The position numbers were made by a program, and so were the translations under genes. A DNA stretch of 64,000 nt. Origin: Thermoanaerobacterales bacterium (GTDB lineage Bacteria > Bacillota > Thermosediminibacteria > Thermosediminibacterales > Tepidanaerobacteraceae). The stretch is from positions 38,352 through 102,351 of the forward strand of contig DUMA01000007.1 of NCBI GenBank assembly GCA_012840135.1, in the 5' to 3' direction. A model generated the notes under the pieces. It ran no database searches and had not been told where the DNA came from. It saw only the letters and a list, made by a program, of their open reading frames with translations. Shown here one piece after another: positions 61,970 through 64,000 of the stretch (position 1 is its first letter; every line of letters begins with the position of its first letter).

Positions 61970-62540
61970 ATTCCGCCACCTTTCTTTTAAACTCAGTCAT
62001 GCCGCGATTTATGGCCGCAGCGGTGGCCGCCACCGGTATCCCCAGGATGCGGCTCAGCTTTTCGATATCTATTGTACGTCCAATCCTCTCGGCCTCATCC
62101 ATCATATTTACCACCAGCATCACCGGTAAACCTGCTTCTATCAACTGCAGGGTCAGAGGAAGCATTCTTTCCAAATTTTTTGCATCAACCACATGGACTA
62201 CTATATCGGGTTCTTCTTCCAGCAGCAATGTCCTGGTAACTCTTTCTTCTTCGGTTATGGGGATGAGAGAATACATGCCGGGAGTATCTATAACTTCATA
62301 TAATTCATTGCCGATTTTGCTGGTCCCTCTGGATACTTCCACGGTGGTGCCTGGATAGTTTGATACCGTTACATAAGAACCGGTAAGGTAATTGAAAATT
62401 ACGCTTTTACCCACATTGGGAGTCCCTACAAGAACCAGCTTCCGTTTTTTTGATTGTTTTTCCCTCTCATCACATTGGCTTTTACTTATGCCATTCTTAA
62501 AGTAAGAAAAAATGCTTCTTTTATTCCTGCAGCAGTCCAT
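61947..62540 (-). CDS. feoB: FeoB GTPase domain as a separate protein
   Basis: 197 residues. Seen: G1 VGTPNVGKSVIFNYLTG near 38, G2-like NYPGTTVEVSRG, G3 DTPGMYSLIP near 84, G4 NMMD near 150. It stops after the G domain and GDI-like start, with no membrane part. The next gene supplies the membrane part in another frame with its own ribosome site, so this is a split, not a lone frameshift. First gene of the feo operon behind Fur-like boxes; AAGGAGGGG precedes the ATG. N-terminal Cys-Cys and basic stretch (MDCCRNKR) is unusual. Confidence 0.9.
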   Translation of the reverse strand: MDCCRNKRSIFSYFKNGISKSQCDEREKQSKKRKLVLVGTPNVGKSVIFNYLTGSYVTVSNYPGTTVEVSRGTSKIGNELYEVIDTPGMYSLIPITEEERVTRTLLLEEEPDIVVHVVDAKNLERMLPLTLQLIEAGLPVMLVVNMMDEAERIGRTIDIEKLSRILGIPVAATAAAINRGMTEFKRKVAEYGEKRAA

Positions 62541-62553
62541 TATTACCCCTCCT

Positions 62554-62651
62554 TGATAATCATTCTCACTGCAATCTTAAAAAAAACTTCTTTTCATCAT
62601 CATTATATGATAATTGCTCTCACATGTCAATGTGATTGAGATTGATTATTA
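62554..62651. promoter_or_regulatory. Three Fur-like boxes upstream of the feo operon
   Basis: TGATAATCATTCTCA (62554-62568) is a 7-1-7 Fur site with one mismatch. TGATAATTGCTCTCA (62608-62622) and TGAGATTGATTATTA (62637-62651, reversed) are weaker relatives in the same region. The first overlaps the ribosome-site area of feoB-N. Iron-replete repression is the expected logic. Confidence 0.6.
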
Positions 62652-62759
62652 TTCACCAGCGGCGAAAACCTCTGTTTTTCCGTATTTTTCCCTCTTTTTT
62701 GTATAAGTATATATTTTTTGGTTATTATATAAATGTAACCTTCTCAAGGAGGAAAGCTT

Positions 62760-62975
62760 ATGGGGGAAATTGACATAATTGCAGAGATCTCCGATATGAA
62801 AATCCTGGATTATCGAAACACCCTGGCGCTGGCAAGTCTTATAGAAGTTCTGATTGAAAAAGGTATTATCGGCAAAAACGATGTGGCAAAAAAAGCCCGG
62901 GAACTGGATATCATTTGTAACAAGGGATTGAACTCAGCCGGTAAAAAATACTTTTTAACCAGAGTAAAACCCTAA
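62760..62975 (+). CDS. Small protein of unknown function
   Basis: 71 residues, ATG with AAGGAGG 7-8 bp upstream. Predicted mostly alpha-helical: ILDYRNTLALASLIEVLIEKGIIGKNDVAKKARELD. It has no signal or membrane segment. The pattern suggests a small HTH-like or structural protein, but I do not recognise it. Divergent from the feo operon; its own bidirectional terminator follows. Confidence 0.7.
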   Translation: MGEIDIIAEISDMKILDYRNTLALASLIEVLIEKGIIGKNDVAKKARELDIICNKGLNSAGKKYFLTRVKP

Positions 62976-62982
62976 AAAATGC

Positions 62983-63012
62983 AAAAAAGGCGACTTCAGA
63001 GTCGTCTTTTTT
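62983..63012. terminator. Bidirectional terminator
   Basis: GGCGACT (62989-62995) pairs with AGTCGTC (63000-63006) around TCAG. T run on plus, A run on the other side, so it serves both the 71-residue ORF and the Nudix gene. Confidence 0.88.
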
Positions 63013-63043
63013 GCATAATAAAAAAAGTCCTGTTTACATACCG

Positions 63044-63478
63044 TTAAACAAAGACTTCATTTTTTTCCTTGAACTCTTGATATTTTTTATAAGAAAGCCT
63101 GACCAGCGATTTATCCTGGCTGTACGTTACTTTCTCAAGGGCTTGCTCTATGTTGTAAAATCCACCGTCTGAAAAGCCGAGTTCAGCGTTGGGAGAACAA
63201 TTGTCATTGAGAGTCTCCATTAAAAACCAGGTAATTTGATTGCACACGGGTCTTTGGCGCGTATAAGAATAAAACTCATAGCATGTTTCACCCACGCAAG
63301 AAATGATCCTGGCATTTACCCCTGCTTCAATCTTTACCCTATCGATGGCTACTTCCTGAGCCAGCTTCCCAGGCCGAATTATCCCCTTGGGAAGCACCCA
63401 TTCTCCCTTATCATTTTTAAGAATCAAAACCCTGTCACCGGAAAAAACCACTCCCCCGGCACAAATCCTTGTCAGCAT
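63044..63478 (-). CDS. Nudix-fold protein with a degenerate Nudix box
   Basis: 144 residues. The Nudix layout is clear (CAGGVVFSGDRVLILKNDKGEWVLPKG), but the box reads GIIRPGKLAQEVAIDRVKIEAGV: the REVxEExG core is IDRVKIEAG, so the key Arg-Glu and one Glu are missing and only one acid remains. Hydrolysis of nucleoside diphosphates is doubtful. It might bind a nucleotide as a sensor. Transcribed alone. Confidence 0.75.
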   Translation of the reverse strand: MLTRICAGGVVFSGDRVLILKNDKGEWVLPKGIIRPGKLAQEVAIDRVKIEAGVNARIISCVGETCYEFYSYTRQRPVCNQITWFLMETLNDNCSPNAELGFSDGGFYNIEQALEKVTYSQDKSLVRLSYKKYQEFKEKNEVFV

Positions 63479-63564
63479 GCTTCTGCCTCCTTTTTATCTG
63501 TGGATTTAATAAACCCTATTTTAATATTTCGACATGTTTTGCTAAATTCCTCTTTAATATCATC

Positions 63565-63831
63565 TTATTGTTTCCGGATTATTAATATACTTTTTACGAA
63601 AGCCGTCAGCTCATCTACGGCTTTACGCAGGTCTCTTATTTCATGGGATTTAAGCTGGCTTATGTTTTCCATCAAAAGTTCAAGAAAGCCTTCTCTGAAT
63701 TCTTCAAGAATTTTTTCTCCCTCCGGCGTAATTTTTACCATGACTACCCTGCGGTCCTCAGGGAGATAAAAACGTTCCACAAAGCCCTTTTCCACTAGCC
63801 TTTCCACTTTTATTATCAAAGTTTTTATATA
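63565..63831 (-). pseudogene. 5'-truncated MarR-family regulator gene
   Basis: Residues from KVERLVEKGFVERFYLPEDRRVVMVKITPEGEKILEEFREGF onward match the MarR recognition helix, wing and C-terminal helices. The first half of the domain (about 55-60 residues) is missing: the frame runs upstream into the rRNA terminator and then into 5S rRNA. No start codon with a ribosome site is present. The gene was cut by the rRNA operon end, or the rRNA operon arrived next to it. Not likely to be active. Confidence 0.75.
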
Positions 63832-63861
63832 TAAAAAATCTACCTTTGCTAAAAGGTAGAT
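63832..63861 (-). terminator. Terminator of the rRNA operon
   Basis: On the minus strand ATCTACCTTT pairs with AAAGGTAGAT around TAGC, followed by TTTTT. It is 12 nt after the 5S rRNA 3' end. Confidence 0.85.
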
Positions 63862-63873
63862 TTTAAAATTTAA

Positions 63874-63989
63874 TCCCGGCAGTGACCTACTCTCCCAGGG
63901 GAACTCCCCAAGTACCATCGGCGCTGGAGGGCTTAACCTGTGTGTTCGGCATGGGAACCGGTGTTTCCCCTCCGCTATGACCACCGGGA
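63874..63989 (-). rRNA. rrf: 5S rRNA
   Basis: About 116 nt. On the minus strand it begins TCCCGGTGGTCATAGCGGA and ends with the pairing CTGCCGGGA. Seen: CACCGGTTCCCATGCCGAACAC and GCGCCGATGGTACTTGGG and GAGAGTAGG, the universal 5S segments. It is the last gene of an rRNA operon whose 23S should lie beyond the right edge. Confidence 0.97.
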
Positions 63990-64000
63990 AATTTTTTCGA

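Noticed and set aside
60497..62540. Frameshifted FeoB
   Set aside because: The two parts end and start cleanly at a domain border, overlap by 23 bp and each has a ribosome site, and naturally split FeoB proteins are known in Firmicutes.
1..64000. CRISPR array or prophage
   Set aside because: No regular direct repeats with unique spacers and no capsid, portal, terminase or integrase genes were seen.

Overview
The window reads as chromosome of a low-to-moderate GC, anaerobic, probably thermophilic Firmicute of the Thermoanaerobacterales / Thermosediminibacterales type. This is an inference from gene content: rho, a T-box serS, a lysine riboswitch, S-layer-homology (SLH) proteins, tungstate uptake, tryptophanase with an NSS transporter, TRAP transport, KDPG enzymes and a Spo0F-like regulator. 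No species is claimed. About 55 protein genes, one tRNA, one 5S rRNA, two riboswitch-class leaders and many terminators and operators can be supported. No CRISPR array, intact IS or prophage was seen.

Left part (1-11.7 kb): a minus-strand catabolic operon runs from a LacI-type regulator through an AroE-like dehydrogenase, a TRAP transporter (dctPQM), a FrlC-like epimerase, a CoA-transferase and an enoyl-CoA hydratase, and continues past the left edge. A VapBC-like pair, the KDG kinase/KDPG aldolase pair and a ferredoxin follow.

11.7-20.3 kb: CstA-type transporter with a LytS/LytTR two-component system (pyruvate-sensing type), two Gate-domain membrane proteins with a MazG-like protein, rho, and a histidine kinase with a Spo0F-like single-domain regulator. 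20.4-28.3 kb: envelope block of a subtilase and three SLH proteins. 28.4-34.8 kb: MFP-RND-TolC-TetR efflux operon with a consensus promoter and a perfect TetR-type palindrome, plus a DedA-PAP2 fusion (34.9-36.1 kb) whose PAP2 catalytic histidines are replaced. 36.3-39.2 kb: tupABC tungstate ABC transporter with a ModE-like operator.

39.5-51 kb: a membrane glycosyltransferase, two PfkB kinases, tRNA-Thr, DoxX, two paralogous unidentified transporters (each preceded by a Fur-like box and a shared CTCATC-GATGAG palindrome) flanking the lipid II flippase amj, then two tandem GH18 proteins, the second without its catalytic acid, and a DUF1540 protein.

51-64 kb: NSS transporter and tryptophanase behind a sigma-54 promoter, with a PAS-AAA+-Fis activator directly upstream; a free-standing lysine riboswitch controlling a 51-residue ORF; T-box serS; ECF S-component with an AIR-synthase-like protein; a MITE-like 186-bp palindromic element abutting feoA; a feo operon with a naturally split FeoB; a small unknown gene; a Nudix protein with a degenerate box; and the end of an rRNA operon (5S) followed by a 5'-truncated MarR gene.
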